Positions 1-13,800 of a DNA stretch of 64,000 nt are shown here, one piece after another. The DNA lies in assembly GCA_947561715.1 (NCBI GenBank), contig OX387205.1, forward strand, positions 7,383,001-7,447,000, in the 5' to 3' direction. A model generated the notes under the pieces. It did not search any database and was not told the origin of the DNA. It saw nothing but the letters and a program-made list of their open reading frames with translations. Origin of the DNA: Ascidia mentula. Lineage: Eukaryota; Chordata; Ascidiacea; Phlebobranchia; Ascidiidae. Both the position numbers and the translations under genes were made by a program. The number at the start of each line of letters is the position of its first letter. Within the stretch, counting starts at the first letter, position 1.

Positions 1-1054
1 CATTGTTTCAAAAACATGTTGCATTGTTATGAAACAAGTGTTATTTTTCATCAGTCTAAGGATGAAATGTCGTTTTTGTGGTCACGTTGTTGTAATGGCA
101 AGCGGTTTACTTGTGTGTAAAAACAATTAGTTTACTTGTCAAACACGTTGTCAATATTGCGCACGTTGAAAACAACTGTTAGCTCTCGCAAAGCTGCATA
201 TAAGAATATAAGGCCAGTGCTTGGAAAATAGTTTTTACTTGTATGTTTTCTTGATAACATAAGCCCACATTTGATACCTTTTGGTTACGAATAAATTCAA
301 GCCTTTCTTTCAAAGTAGTACTAAGAAAACTACGGTGCAAGCACTACCGCAAAAACTTGCATCGAGTGTTCCACAGTGTTACGCAATTGTGCAAGCCAGG
401 AAGTCCCCGTTTATGTGATGATTCGTGGCGTTCGTATTTTGCGATTCTCGGCCACAATTAACCTTAGTTTACACAGAAAAGTTGGAGAAAAAAATTTTTG
501 ACCCTCCTTTAAAAAATCCTGGATACACCTATGTACCCATCATGTCTTAAATGTTTTGCCTGGTTTTCTATTTCAAATGCCATGTTCAACTAATTATGAG
601 GCAATTAACATAAATGTTGAATAACTCATACTTAAACAAATATTTGTATTTTATTGTTATTTTTGTTTTTGTTATATAAAAAGTAATACAATGTTCCTTT
701 TAAAATATGAAATATTTTAATTTATTTTGTATAAAGCGTTTAAATAAAAATTATTTTTTTAAATTATAAGTATGGAAATAATGTGTTACCTTCACAAGAA
801 ATAACTGTTTGATATTCCCATCATTTGTTAATAATGATGCAGCTTGCAAAAAACTGTGAAAAATAACAAATGAGCATAAAATGCCTGCACTTAAAATAAA
901 AAGTTTCAGTATTACCAATACCAAATATTACCAACCATTGCACACCATTGTATAAAAAAAAATTATAATGTATATAGCCACCATTACCAACCTTTAGACT
1001 AATCTAGTGTTCATACATATGCTTAAGTATTGATATTTTAAAAATACACTTAAG
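1..1054. other. Upstream sequence, no gene recognised
   Basis: I see no convincing coding exon here on either strand. The stretch is AT-rich, especially 640-1050. The first exon I can read in the coiled-coil gene begins at 1055 in the middle of a codon, so its earlier exons lie off the left edge, or in this stretch as short exons I could not recognise. Confidence 0.5.
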
Positions 1055-4000
1055 GAACACAAAGAAACAGCTGAAAGTTTTTGAAAAGGAACATGATTCT
1101 CAGCAAAAGCATATCGTTTTGACATTGGAAGAAGCACAACATCGTATTAATAACCTCATCAAAGAGTTATCTACATGCAGTGAAACAAAAGATGTAAGTT
1201 TGTAACACCTACACATTTGGCAAATTCATAGATGTTTTCCTGACACCTGTTTACATGAATATATGAACAGAAACTAATCTATGAAAACGAATTACTTCAA
1301 ACAATGTGCGTTGATCTGAAAGAGGAGCAAAAGTGCTTGAAAATACAGACAAATGATAATTCAATGAAAGTGGATCATATGATGAGTGAAAATATGTCTC
1401 TAAAGGAAACCAACCAATGGCTGCAGGATGTAGTGACAACTTTATCAAGTAAAAATGAGGTAGGTGATTATTTTCGTTTAACAACACTCTGTTTTAAGTA
1501 ACCATATTTGTATATTATTAGGCAACCTGCAATGAGCCAAGAAAAACAGCATTGAGCACAGGATGTAATACTGATGGTATTGTATTACATGATTTGTAAC
1601 CTTTATAGTATTAGTCACAGTAGTGCTTAAAAGTAAACTCAGATAAAAAAAAATTATCAGAAATGTGTGGTAACTTTTTGGGCACAGTGAGTGATTTTGC
1701 TATCACTTTGTTTTGGCTTTTCATTTTACCCTGAAGGTATTTTTTATGTTTAACTACTCGTTTTAATATTTGAAATTCCAATTGTAAAAGGTTTTACGAT
1801 TTGAAAATTAACAAACGGAAACTAAATAATTAAAAAAACCTCAGTTTTGGTGGTACAAGTTCTGCAAAGTAAATAATATATACATCAAACTAGAATTTTT
1901 TCTCCTCTAGTGTAAAAAAATACATTTTGTTTTCGAACTACATCAAACCTTAAAAATAATAGATTCAGAAGGCACATAAATACTAGGAATGTGCCAGCAT
2001 AGAAATGAGCTTGAATCTGAATACATGTAGCCAAAACCGGATTGTATTAAATTTTATAACAATGTAATGTAACATTTTTTGCCCCCAAAAAATCACATGC
2101 ACCTTTGTATTTATTCTTGCAGTAGTGATGTAAAATTATTTATATTTTTATAATGATGTAATTGTTTGGTACTATCCCATTTCCATGCATAAATTCCGGC
2201 AACAATGCAATTCACAGCAAAGTTTTTTTAAACTTAAATAGCTTTTAAATTAGGATTGGCAGTCATTCGAAATCGAAAGAATTTTGAAATATACTTACTA
2301 TTCAGCTGAATCCAAATATTTGTATGAAGCCCAGCATATCCCTAATAAATACATCCAACCTGAAGATTTTGGTGGCTTTTTCTTTAGTTGTGTGAAGTGT
2401 TTTCAGTGAAGAAAATGCAATGTATGCTTCTATGTAAAGTACAGCATATCACATAGCAGTTTTTAAACAAACTTGACCGACCAGTGCACTACAATATAAA
2501 TCAGTAACAACTTTCCAAGCTCACCTGTCCCAACTTCTCTTTGTAATAAACTGTTGTTTACATAGGTTATCTGTTTTGTTTCAGAGAATAAGGAGCAATG
2601 TGTTTTTTCTGTCAAAATAGCAGCTTTGGAGGATGAAAAAAACATGTTATCAAATCAAGTATGTATGCTAATGGATTAGGCATTGTTGTCATTTTGTTAC
2701 TTACACTTTTGTAGATTATTGATCTCGAAAGTTTGGTGTCCAAGTCAAAACTAGAATCAAGGAGCCTTGAACAGAGACTGCAAGACAGAACAACCTGTGT
2801 TACTGAAAAACAAGTAACATAAACTTTTTTATTCACACTAGCCTAAATAGGATGTTACAAACCCTTTTATTGATGCAGTTGCCTATCTAATTACAATTTT
2901 TTAAAATGTCAAAAATTTACTTGTTAATGCAGTTATCAATTCTTTAAAAAATGACAATTTCTGCATAGTTTTAGAATTTGAAAGATTTTGTTGAAATTTA
3001 ATGTGTTTTGTTATAATAACATGGTCAGTAATAACAGATTGGAGTTCATCTTTAGTGAGCTTTTTGTTTAGTTTTATAGTATTTTAATTGATAATTTTGT
3101 TGGTATACTTTTCTGATATAGGATTTTTCAATAAAAACCCTGTAGAGATAGATGCACAGGTTTTACAAAAAATCTTCTGTGCAATGTGTTTTGTCTGTAT
3201 TAAGTTTAGCTATTTTCTTTTTGGTGAATATCTTAACATTGCCATTTTACCAACAATTTTAATTGTTTAGATTGAATGTGCCACATTGGTTGAGGAGAAT
3301 TTTGAGTTAAAAAAGAACATTAGTGGCCTGGAGACCGAAATTTCATCTCTCAAGGAATGTGTTACAAATAAAGTAAGAATGACAGATGATTTTCTTTGAG
3401 CAAACTTGTTTTATTTCGGTTAACCAGTCAACATAGTGGCAAAAAAAGTTACCAACAGATAAATTTTCTTTACAAGAATGACATGGTTGGGTCATAATTG
3501 GTTTTACAACATTTAGAACACATAATTTCATAATGTGTATGTTATTTATAGCTTACAATTACAAATATTTATTGTCTGAGAACTTGTGTGTAGGATCTGA
3601 AAATTTCAGCTTCTTTAACGAAGTTAGATCATGTTTACGGTCTCTTACATGACAAGGAAAAAGTTTCAAATGACCAAATTGAGTATGTGTCCATGAAGGA
3701 TCAGGAGTATAGGAATCATCTCAAACAGCTTAAATCAGATTTTGAAAGTGATAAAAATGTATTGGAAATTCAGATTGACGAGGTAAAAGATATATCCTTG
3801 GTTACAATCAGTATGTACATATAACCCAAACAGTCTAGACCAACAAAAGACCAAGCTACAAACCCTCCAATAAAACTTTTGATTTATTTTTTATTAAGAA
3901 TGGCTGCTAACAAGCAACTAAGTTGGTGTATCTGCATGTAGCACTGGACTATTACATGTCCAAGTAATTTCTATTGCTATAAAATAATAACAAAGAAAGG

Positions 4001-7000
4001 TCAATATGATAAATATTTGTTGGAATTGAATAACTTAAACACAGCAAACATGGTTCAGAAGAAGACTTTCTGCAAAAAAAGTATTTAAAATTTAATAATG
4101 TCAGAAAGCAGAGTGTAACAAAATTCCTGGTATTCCCAATAGTTTGGATGCTACCAAATTAAATTGTTATGTGAATAACCTATGGTTTGAACTTTTGTTG
4201 TGTAATCATAGTATCATACTTTTTCAAGTTGAAACATTTTATGTGACTGTAGATGTTTTTGTTAAGTTACAAAAGGAACAACATCGAAACAAAGCCACAA
4301 TTTCATCATTAGAAGAGCAAGTCGTCAGACTTACTAAAAGTTTGCAAGATGGTAATCAGTCTTTGCAATTTTTTCAAGAAGAAACTAAACTTCTGAAAAT
4401 ACAAGAGGAAAAAAGCAATAAAGTACATGATGAAGCACTTGACAGTTTACGCATAAAGGTTAAAGTGAATTTTCACAACTAATTTGTATTATTCTGTTTT
4501 AGTGTTTAGTCTTCAAATTTTTAAGATTATTCCTTTTATATTCCTTTCTTATAATGGCCCTGGGCTTATGACAGTCTAAAGTGAAAAATTTAGAATTTAA
4601 AGACAATTTAAAAGTCTGCTTTAGGGTTCTGTGAATATATAAATCACATAAATGGCAAACTTTTGTCAAAATATTTCGTTTTAACTCAACTACACATGTT
4701 GTGCAACGCAAAGAGAAGTATTCTTAATAAAGTTATTTATGAGCATGTGGAGCCAATAAGAGCCAAACCAGCTGCACTGATGAGACCTTTTAGGTCGAAA
4801 CAGTGGCCATCTGTCTGCAGCTTATACACAAAAGTTATTTATGTTCTTCCTGTTTTCTGTTATAATTGTGAAGCATACTGGGGTTAGACACGGGCTTGAG
4901 GTATACTTCAAAGGTCTTCCAGTTACTACAAAATGTTTTTTTTTTATTCCAAGCTCATTTTATTGGAGAGTAAATAGTAGAATTTGTACATATTTTATAT
5001 AAAGAGATTACGATATAAGCTGTGGTTTTAATGTTGGAAGTTTTTATTGCATCATAAAAAAATTTAAAAGTAGTGTAGTTAAGATACAACACTTTGATGA
5101 AATATCGGAATCACCAAACAGTCTTATGAGAAACAAAAATTTGGGATAGATCTGATTTAAAAGTTAAATTGGAAAATCCTTTGTCGTTCCTTGTGTTTTT
5201 GGGTTGAACCATCTCTGAAGGTTGTTTGCTTTGTTTCTAGTGGCTATGAGCACCATAATTTGTTTGACACAAATGATGAAATTAAAGGTAGACGAAAAAG
5301 TGACCAACAGTTACTTTGCAATGATTAGTTTGTCCCGGTTTGTAATGCAACAATCTATCACAAAAAGCCTGTCCACAAAGTTTTACTGCTCAATATTCAT
5401 TAGATCACAAATGTGAAAATTTTTTTAATCCAAGAAGATTGGTTTTAGTTATTGGTGTAAATGTATAGAGTTTTCCCTGTGTTTGATAATTTTTAGCTGT
5501 TTGTGGTTAATGTACAGAGATATTGCAATGCTGCAACCATTGATAATTTACTGTGTATTGTGATCAAACAGGAAGTGTGACAAATTTTTAACAGAGAATC
5601 ATTAACTTTATTACAGTGTGTTGAAGGGGTATGTTTAAAAAAAACATGTGCCAAGCCATTGTTTTAAAACCCAAATATGGATGCAGTAGGATATGTTTCA
5701 ACCTGTAAGGTCTCATCAGTGCAGCTGTTGAGTGGCACTGTGCTAGCTTTTACACTAGCAGGCACACTAATCTCCACTTTGTGGTACCTTTCGGTCAAAG
5801 TCGAACTGCGGGGTACCCTATACTGAGTACCGAACAACAGACACGACGAACCACTGTGTGGAGCGCACTATGGCCAAATGGATCTGCTTGGTAACCGATA
5901 GTGCAAAAAGCAAAAACACCATTGCAATATATGTGCAAAAAAATTATATTATTGGAAAGCTGCAGACAGGGTGTGTACACTCACTGTTTCGACCTGTAAG
6001 GTCTCACCAGTGGAGCTGTTGACTGGCATTGTGCTAGCTTTTACACTAGCAGGTACACTAATCTACACTTTGTGGTACCTTTTGGTTAACGTCGAACTGC
6101 AGGGTACCCTTACTGAGTACCAAACAACAGACAGTGCGTGTATACACCCTGTCTGCAGCTTACCAGATTAGATGTTGATATACAAATATGTTTGACCAAA
6201 TGATCCTTTGTGAGTGATGTAAATGGGCCTGTTTCATTGACATTTTAATGTGTTGTCAGGTTCAGTCAAGCTCAGAGGAAGTCCAACAACTTGAAGAATC
6301 ACTGATTAAGTGTAAACAAGATGTTGAAACTCATGTTCAACAACTTTATACATCCCAAATTAATTTTGAAAATCTGATTTCTGAAAAAAATTTACAGGTC
6401 TGTCTTAATAATTATTTTCTTGGTGCAGTGGAACAAATTATTTACTTTACAAAAGATTGAAGAATTGCAGACTGAAATTAACTTGAAGGAGTCATTGAAC
6501 TTTCAAATTTCTGCTCAACTTTTGGCTTTACAAAAGGAACACATAAAAAATGAAAAAATTTTGGAAACTGCTGCAGTTAATATTGATGAACTCCATGGTT
6601 GTGAAACCAATCTTCAGGCACAGGTAATCGAAAGAATGTATTCTGTTTTTATAATATTCTTCAAAAACATACTTTGTTAAGGTTTCCATATTGGAACAAC
6701 AGTTGCTGAAAGCTGGAGCAAAAAGTAAAAGTACTATTCAAGAAATGCAGGACAAATTGCATCTTGCTTATCATGAGTTGGAACAAAAAAAGCAAGAGTA
6801 TGAGAATCTCAACAGTACATTACGGTTAGTGTTTCGGTCACTTTTTATGTGATTCTTTTCTTATATAACTTCGGTTTTAGTAAAATTGAAGATGAATTTT
6901 CTGTAAGCAAATGTCAACTATCTTCTGTTGAAGAAAACCAAAAAGAACTAAATGAAGAAAATTTACATTTGAAACAAAGTTTGCAGAAATTCCAATTTGA

Positions 7001-10000
7001 ATGGAAAGAAATGAAAATGAAACTGGACAAAAAAATAGAAGAAGGTTTGAAATATAGTGTTCAGAAGAAATAGGGTTCTACATTAGACCCTTCTTTCATT
7101 GTCATGAAGTCCATTAGGGTTTTGGTATAGTGTTGACATAATAGAAAGTTTATTAAACTATTTGTCCTATAATTTATTCACTAATTCCAAATTTCTCTTT
7201 TGATTATGTATGGCATTGTATGCAAGAGGGAGGCACACATTGCAAAAGTCAGTAAATTTGAAAGCCACATTGTTTCTTTCTTTTTTCCAGTTGCTAAATC
7301 AAAAGAAGAGCTGGATATGTCAAAACGTGACCTGAAGAAAGTGAATGAAATCCATTTAAAAAAGGATGAAGACTTGAAAATTTTAAAAGGCAATTTTCAA
7401 GTAGGTCTAAACCACAGGTTGGCAACCCACAGATCATCTGTTTTGGCTCCTTAAAGACAGAAAGTTTACAAAAAAAAACATAGTGTAAATTAATAATCAA
7501 CATTTAATGATTATGGTGAGCTTGTGCCAGTATGTTTTGAATAAGATAAAGGTATGCTTATTTTTTTTGTGTCCAATAAAGGGTCAAACATTCCCTGCCA
7601 AATTAGGTTTTGTGGTTCTGGATATATTTGAGTTCACTCCAAAAGGGATAAAACTAGTTCTTTGTGTGCCTGTTAGTAAAAGTTTAACATCAGTCAAAAA
7701 TTTACCATATTTGTAATTTAGCCATGTTGTTTACGTAGATCAGGGGTCCACAAATGGTGAGCCCAATTTTTTGGCGCCAGACTGTCCTTTTTGAGCAGCA
7801 AAAAACCTAAATATAACAGTGTTTTTTAAGAAATTTACCAGGGTTTTCTTTATAAGTCGCATGTGCTAAAAACTTACATTTGCCACATGCACACAAAGCA
7901 GAGTGGGTACACTGTGTGTGCCTTCACTAAAGAGATTTTAAAATTACAGTAATAGTTTTAAAAGTGCATAATGCCTGATTTTACTAGAATATAGAAGAAA
8001 ACAATAAACTACTTCTTCAATCAATTGATTCATACAAACAAGATATTGAGCAAAAACAACTGGTAATTAAGCAGCTGCATGAAGATTTAAGGTTGGTTGG
8101 AACACAATCACCAGAATTAATTTTGAAAGTTTTTATGAAAGCATACTTTGTCAGTTGTTTTATATTTGCTTTTAGACTATTGTGTATGGGATAAAGCAGT
8201 GTCACAGTACCAGTTGTTCTGGCATGTTTTTGTTTTCCGGGTTTATTTGAAAATGATTCAAAAAGGTTTCATCTCAAAAAAGGCCTCGTTTTTTAAAAGT
8301 GGAAATATTGTAACAGCTGCTGCGTGTAACGGAAAAGGAAACTCACTTTGATAAATTGTTTAAATCAGTTTCCACACAACCGTATGTTACTTTTCCGCGT
8401 GTTGTTACATTCTGCAGTGAATCAGTTGTGCTTTGTTTGATTTTGAACGCCCGGCGCATCGTTCGCTTGAGTGAAGTTACAAAAGTTTCGTTTCATGTTT
8501 GAAGCAAAGACACGGTCCTACCTTCCGCCAAAGTATTTTGCCCGGTATTGAATCGAACTGTTATTTTACCTTTCTTACAGTCTTTCGGAAATTGAACAAA
8601 AAGACAAAACGGAATATGTTACAAGACTCGAAAACAAACTTGAAGAGAGACAGTTGCAATTGCGGCAAAGGACTGAGCAGGTTGGAACACCTCGACTGGA
8701 AACTTGCTGACTATTAAAAAAAACTCGCCTAGTCTTTGTCAGCAGTTTTTCTCGTGCATTAACGTTCGTACCTGTGGTACATTTAGGTGTCAGCGATTGA
8801 GGTACAAGTACGTGAACTCGAAGGCAACTCGGAGAGATGTCATTGGGATTTGTTTACTCGTCTGCAAAAGACACAATCGGAGTTAAATGAGCGCAATAAA
8901 CAAGTAAGTTCGATAGATGTAAACATTTTAAACATGAAAACGTCAAGATTGCGATTTTTGAAGAAAGATGTCAAAGCATTTTGTGTGAAAGGTCTCCGAA
9001 TTCGATGAGCGGGTTTGCAATATGCGAGATGAGATAAATGAACTGAATAACCTGTTATACGATGAGAAACGCAGAGTTGACAACTTCAAAACCGAACAGC
9101 GAAAATCTGAAAGACTTTTGCACGATGCTGAAAAGGTGTGACGTATTAAGTTTGATATCAGCTTATACCGCAGCTTAATTATCTGTTTCGGCAACGAAGT
9201 TGTTTTGAATGGTTTGTGCTAATGTTTGCCAATTTATTGCATATTGCAAGCGTTTGTCTGGGTGGTATTATATCATGTGTGTCATTGTAGTTTGGCACAT
9301 CAAAAAAATACACTCACAGCGATGGCGAGAAGTTTGTTTCATTAACTTATTTAAATATGGTCATTTTACGTACTGTACTAATGTATATCCCTTGAATGTT
9401 TTTACCTGCCAAAACAGCACTCGATTACAGTAGATCTAAAATAACCATGGCAGATTTATTTTTGTAACATTGAAGTATTTGACTTAACTATAGGCTAGTT
9501 GCTAATCCTGGCATAGGTTAGTACTCCATAGAAATCTTCTTTGTGGTGTTGATATTATTTATTTATTTATTATTCGGGTTTGGGCATGCCGACAACACAA
9601 TAAATAATGTTCAAAAAAATTACTGAATCTTTTTCAAGTATGTTTTCGAAAGCCTAAAAACTTTGTAACATTTACAGGCTTGTAAAGAGGAAAAAGCAGC
9701 AAAAGAAAAGATTAACGAACAATGTGAGAAACTCACCAAACAAATAACGGAGAAAGGGCAAGTAGAATTTAAAGCCTACACGGTAAGATGCATGTCGGCC
9801 ATCTGGCGCAAAAGACACCACAATATGATGTTTGTCCGCAGGAGTGCCGTCAGAATGTCGAACTTTATCGCAAACAGATCGAACAGTTGTGCTTACATAT
9901 AGACAAACTTACTAAACATGGCGCGGCTAAAGTAAGTGAACAAAGACTCATTTTGTTTGTGAGAAGAATTTGTCATATGCTCACATTAATGAATAAGAGC

Positions 10001-11373
10001 ACTGTAGTTAAAACCGATTTACAAGACCATCATGAATACGACAAGCTGAAGATCCTAGTGGAATCGTGTCACAGGATGTTTGACTTGTTGTGATCAGGTT
10101 AGGTACACATGTCGCAACAGGTACCAGTTTGCCGTCGATGCATTATATATACGAAGAGCGTTTCCACTCAGCTTCCATTTAAAATTATAACGTTGTGCTC
10201 TTCGGGGTGTGGCGTGTTGCTTGTGTATGTTTGAATGTCATCAGTAACACGAATACGTCCTGGAAAGCTCAATGTTCCCAACAACGTTTGGAATTATAAA
10301 AGTTTGGTTCAAAAAGAAGAAAGCGTTTGTTGCAGTTGTCCAATTAACCTTTTTATTTTGGTTTTGCATTTGTACAGGACCAACGAATTAGTCAGCTTTC
10401 TCTGTTGCTCTCGGAAAATGCAACAAGTAAAACAATTACTCAAGAAAAACTTCTCAAAGATTTAGAGAAGGCGAGAAACAACACACGAAACCTACAGCGA
10501 AAATATGATCTGGAGGTTTTGCTGTTGAAACATTACAAGTTCGTTTTTTATTTTAAGTTTCTTTAAGGTGGATGGGTTGAAAAATGAAAACTTGGAACTA
10601 ACCAAACGTGTAACACGACTAGTCAATGACCAAAGTGCTGTTCAATCAGAACCTGAAAAATGTAGTACGTTGAAAAAATGTATTGCGGAACAAGAACAAC
10701 ACTCAGCTGTATGTAAAGACGTGATAAACACGTCTTTAGTCTTAAAGGTAGTGGTTAAGCGTTGCTTTAACGTACTAAATACTATTCTAATTTTATTTAT
10801 TACCAGGACCCCAATAGGCTATTAAGTCATGTGAATATGCATCAACTAAATGGAGCTTCACCCTTAGGAAGCAATACATCCAGTATAGCCCCAAAGATGA
10901 AACAAGGTTTGTTTGTAGTTTTATGTGTTACCATGTTGTGGTTTTATGTGTTATATACAGCCTTTTTTTAAGTTTTAAATGAACAAGAACGCCCAGTCAA
11001 CGAAGTTGCTTTGAGCAGAGATATTATTGGAAAAACGAGTTTGCATCACTCTGCAAACACAACTTCACTGTACGCGGAATTAGATTCTGAAGTGGCGTCT
11101 CTTGCTGGAAGGTTTTTTTTTTATTTGATTGCATTTTTCACTTGGGTAAATATACCTTCAAATGCTATTTTTTTAGTTTTGTGCCTATAACTGTGACCAA
11201 TGCTAATAAAAGTTTGGAGGATGAATTGTTTTTTGCAACGTCTTCGCCCACACAAAACGAGGAGCATTCTTTGCAGTTCAGGTTCGCTTTTCTTCAATTG
11301 TTGTCATGTTTTATTTTTTTACAAACTGTTTTGCCTCGAAAGGGTTTTTACTGATCACTTGGAGTCAAACTAG
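1055..11373 (+). CDS. ccdc18: CCDC18-like long coiled-coil protein (5' end missing)
   Basis: A multi-exon gene coding for about 1,030 residues of nearly continuous coiled coil. Exons with consistent phase: 1055-1193, 1271-1459, 1522-1576, 2585-2658, 2715-2813, 3271-3372, 3594-3782, 4267-4458, 6260-6398, 6456-6623 (or from 6429), 6682-6824, 6881-7044, 7291-7400, 7988-8091, 8581-8680, 8787-8903, 8992-9135, 9678-9782, 9842-9931, 10379-10515, 10568-10747, 10807-10906, 10973-11111, 11177-11281, 11343-11373 (TAG). The CCDC18 assignment rests on colinear resemblance to remembered vertebrate CCDC18: the stretch around LENKLEERQLQLRQRTEQV resembles the vertebrate ALKERNWELKQRAAQV region and is followed, as there, by a segment ending NKQ; the cysteine segment around LIKCKQDVETHVQQL also aligns. 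Vertebrate CCDC18 is reported at centriolar satellites, so a centrosomal role is inferred only. Coiled coils resemble each other by composition, so another CCDC family member is possible. Introns 4459-6259 and 7401-7987 are the largest; the first holds two hammerhead-ribozyme elements. Confidence 0.65.
4742..4830 (+). mobile_element. Minimal retrozyme-like element with exact 13-bp target duplication
   Basis: An 89-bp insert sits between two exact copies of AAAGTTATTTATG (4729-4741 and 4831-4843). Its right two thirds is a complete type I hammerhead ribozyme. It lies in intron 4459-6259 of the CCDC18-like gene, in gene orientation. It is the shortest copy of a family also found near 5.9, 27.6, 31.3, 52.3 and 61.3 kb. 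Direct repeats of this length point to target-primed retrotransposition rather than a cut-and-paste DNA transposon. Confidence 0.8.
4770..4822 (+). ncRNA. Type I hammerhead ribozyme, core intact
   Basis: Read 5' to 3': helix I strand AGCTGCA, core CTGATGA, stem II GACC-TTTTA-GGTC, GAA, stem III ACAG-TGGCCAT-CTGT, cleavage base C at 4815 (a GUC triplet), and the closing helix I strand TGCAGCT. All conserved core positions of the hammerhead family are present and all three helices pair perfectly, so self-cleavage after 4815 is predicted. Activity itself is inferred. Confidence 0.88.
5695..6165 (-). mobile_element. Retrozyme-like tandem pair (about 1.6 monomers)
   Basis: Two head-to-tail copies of one unit, with ribozyme ends at 5696-5726 and 5958-6017 and about 291 bp between equivalent bases. 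They share the CAGCTGTTGA-side junction, the block with TTTACACTAGCAGG and the repeated GGTACC motifs. The right end (6138-6162) repeats, in inverted orientation, the helix III/helix I end of the ribozyme. Both ribozyme cores read on the minus strand and are imperfect. It lies in the same CCDC18-like intron as the 4.8 kb copy. Confidence 0.7.
5958..6017 (-). ncRNA. Decayed type I hammerhead ribozyme
   Basis: On the minus strand, helix I (AGCTCCA against TGCAGCT, one mismatch), stem II GACC/GGTC, GAA, stem III ACAG/CTGT and the GUC triplet are kept. The core reads CTGGTGA instead of CTGATGA, and that adenine is invariant in active hammerheads, so this copy is probably inactive. A second partial core at 5696-5726 has CTGATGA and GAAAC but lacks its 3' half. 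Confidence 0.7.
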
Positions 11374-13773
11374 AGTGCCGAAAATATGCCGCAAGAGAGC
11401 AGACGATTCTTGTGGAATGAATAAAAAGGACAATGGCATGATATTATTATGTCTCATTTTGCAATTTAATAAACCTCCCTGTTCTGTTCAAAAATTAACA
11501 ACACAAAATTTTAAACCTCTAGAGGTTTGCATCTTTCCAATACGCTAAGTTTTCGTTACGGTAATCAGAAAATCAAATAAGATAAACTAAAGCGCCACGT
11601 TCAGTTAGGTTGCAGAATCATTTTGGTCATGGATATTTATTATATGCCACGCAATCGGACAAGCTGTAAATTTTTGTTGTTGTTCACTGTCTTCATTGCT
11701 TCGCCCGAAGGTCATCCGTGTGGCTTGCGTTGATCAACGACGGTCTTGCTAGCTAAGTAGACCTCCCCACCCCTCTTTGTTATCACTAAGCAGTTACAGA
11801 AAGTCCGTTGGGAACCAAATTGGTACATAACCCCGGAAATAAGGTGGAAAGCACTCTGGACCAAGAAATTGACCATTGGTGCTTTCGGGTCTGCGTTACA
11901 GAAGTTATGTCGTGTACCCGACTGTCGCCAGAAAGGGGAAGTTTTGGCCAAGCTGCTTGGCTGGATTTGCCGTGTGCACTGTATTCAGCTCTTTTACTGA
12001 CACTTGAACGTGACACAGCGGTAGCGTCTTGCGATATTTATCGTGTACTGCGAGTCAAATAAAACTTTTTAACTGATAGACTTAATATATTGCGCTGGCT
12101 GACTAAACAAACCAAATGGATCGTTCAATTGTTTTTTTGTGTGTTTGCACTGCTCTGTCGAATACACCACTTTATGTATTACATCGCTCTACATGTCTTG
12201 AATTAACAGCGTTCAGGATTGCTTTTGTGACTTTATTTAATTTCTTTGCTGACTAGTTGTAACCAATGATTGCCAGTTAAACGTCCTAAACGAGATCCGT
12301 GTATAGGTTTAATGTACCTACCTGTATTCTAAAACCTATAAATCATAATAGGCCTATATTCTAAAACGTACAAAAGGTTCAACAGAAATTACTGCCAAAA
12401 CGAAACGAAAAAGCATCACGGATCGGTATAGACAGCTTGCTATCGATGGCACCTTAATTGACCATGCATGTTTCGCGTGGAAAGACAACCAATTGTGCCA
12501 CTTAAACAAGGTCAGTGCTGGAAAGGGACAAAGCGCAGATAAAATCTGTTGTGGGGCCCTTCGAACAGTTCACATGAACAGCCTCATCTTATAATTATGC
12601 GCAAATATTAACAGATGACAAAAGTTACGTGTCGTTTTAAACAACTATTTACATTTTCTGCTTATTTAATTGGCATAGTCCTTTTTGTTGTTTTGAGGTC
12701 GATGATATCATTCCTCGCAATAAGTCCCCCGCAATGACAATTGCTTGTTGGTTTCAGTCAACCTGTTCCTGTAAGACGAAAGTGTTCCTTGCTGTTGTGC
12801 ATGTATATTGTAGAAAACATGTAAAAATAATAACACAACAAGTAACAGAAAGAGAACCAGGCCGTGCTATGGTCTAGCAAGGTCTTGGTGGGCAGATGAT
12901 CGGTGAGGAAAGTGAAACAGATGGCGGACATCGAACGACTTAAAGGCATTGTTTTTTCTCGGTCAGAGCTTCAAAGAAATGGTTTGCGCGTGCTTTTTCT
13001 TTGCGTCCACGATGGTGCATTCGTTTACATAGAAGTTTATGCATATCAGTTCCGAACAGTTTTTAGGAAAATTATATGTGTTGCATCAAATTAACTATGA
13101 AAGGACAAGTATTGCTAGTAACAGTATAGGTATACAGCAAACACAGCCACAGGCCGTGTTAAACCGCTACAACCATAAACTATGGGACAGTTAAATATAA
13201 AAAATCTGAGATGCATTAATATAGTTACTGAAATAAAATTAGGTTAGATTGCGTTCCAAAGTACCACCACTAATTTCTATAAAGTGCACCAAAAACATCG
13301 TGTGCACAGAAAAATCTTGCTGATGGATATCTGTTTGAAGAATAAATAATGTAATAGATGCCCAGTTTGTGATTGAAAATTCAAGTCGAAAAAAATTACC
13401 AAAACGACTTCTATGCGTGGTTAACGATGAATAATGGAATAGTTTGTTTGGCCCCTTTAAAGTCGGAAAGTGTCTGCTGCCAGAAGACGTGGTTTATCGT
13501 TTGTCAGGCGTTTAAATTAAATTTATCTTGTACGTGATGCGATTTACAATTTTGATGTTGTGTATGGTATCAAATAAGATACATCAGTTGTAAATTGCCT
13601 ACTGCAATACGTTGCTTGTATTTTTCAGCAAACGAGCTTTATGTAACAAGGTCAGTATATCAAGCAACTGATACACGTCTCCAAAAGTGCAGTATTTTTT
13701 TGATTCATGATAGCAACACGCGTGCTTTAAACTTTAAAGCGTATCACTTTACGCCATTTTGTTTTGTTTACAG
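11374..13773. other. Spacer between the CCDC18-like gene and Lhx3/4
   Basis: No gene, transposon ends or RNA recognised. Short open frames near 11.7-12.1 kb overlap each other on both strands and show no recognisable domain. The right part (about 12.9-13.77 kb) would hold the promoter and 5' exon of Lhx3/4; an acceptor-like TTGTTTACAG ends at 13773. Confidence 0.4.
11467..11472 (+). terminator. Candidate poly(A) signal of the CCDC18-like gene
   Basis: AATAAA lies about 95 bases after the TAG stop at 11373. This is a normal spacing for a short 3' UTR. Position is the only evidence. Confidence 0.45.
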
Positions 13774-13800
13774 CATATGAGCTTTAAAAGGTCAGAGTGA

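Noticed and set aside
11712-12062. Overlapping short frames on both strands
   Set aside because: No recognisable domain, and opposite-strand frames overlap each other; probably chance.
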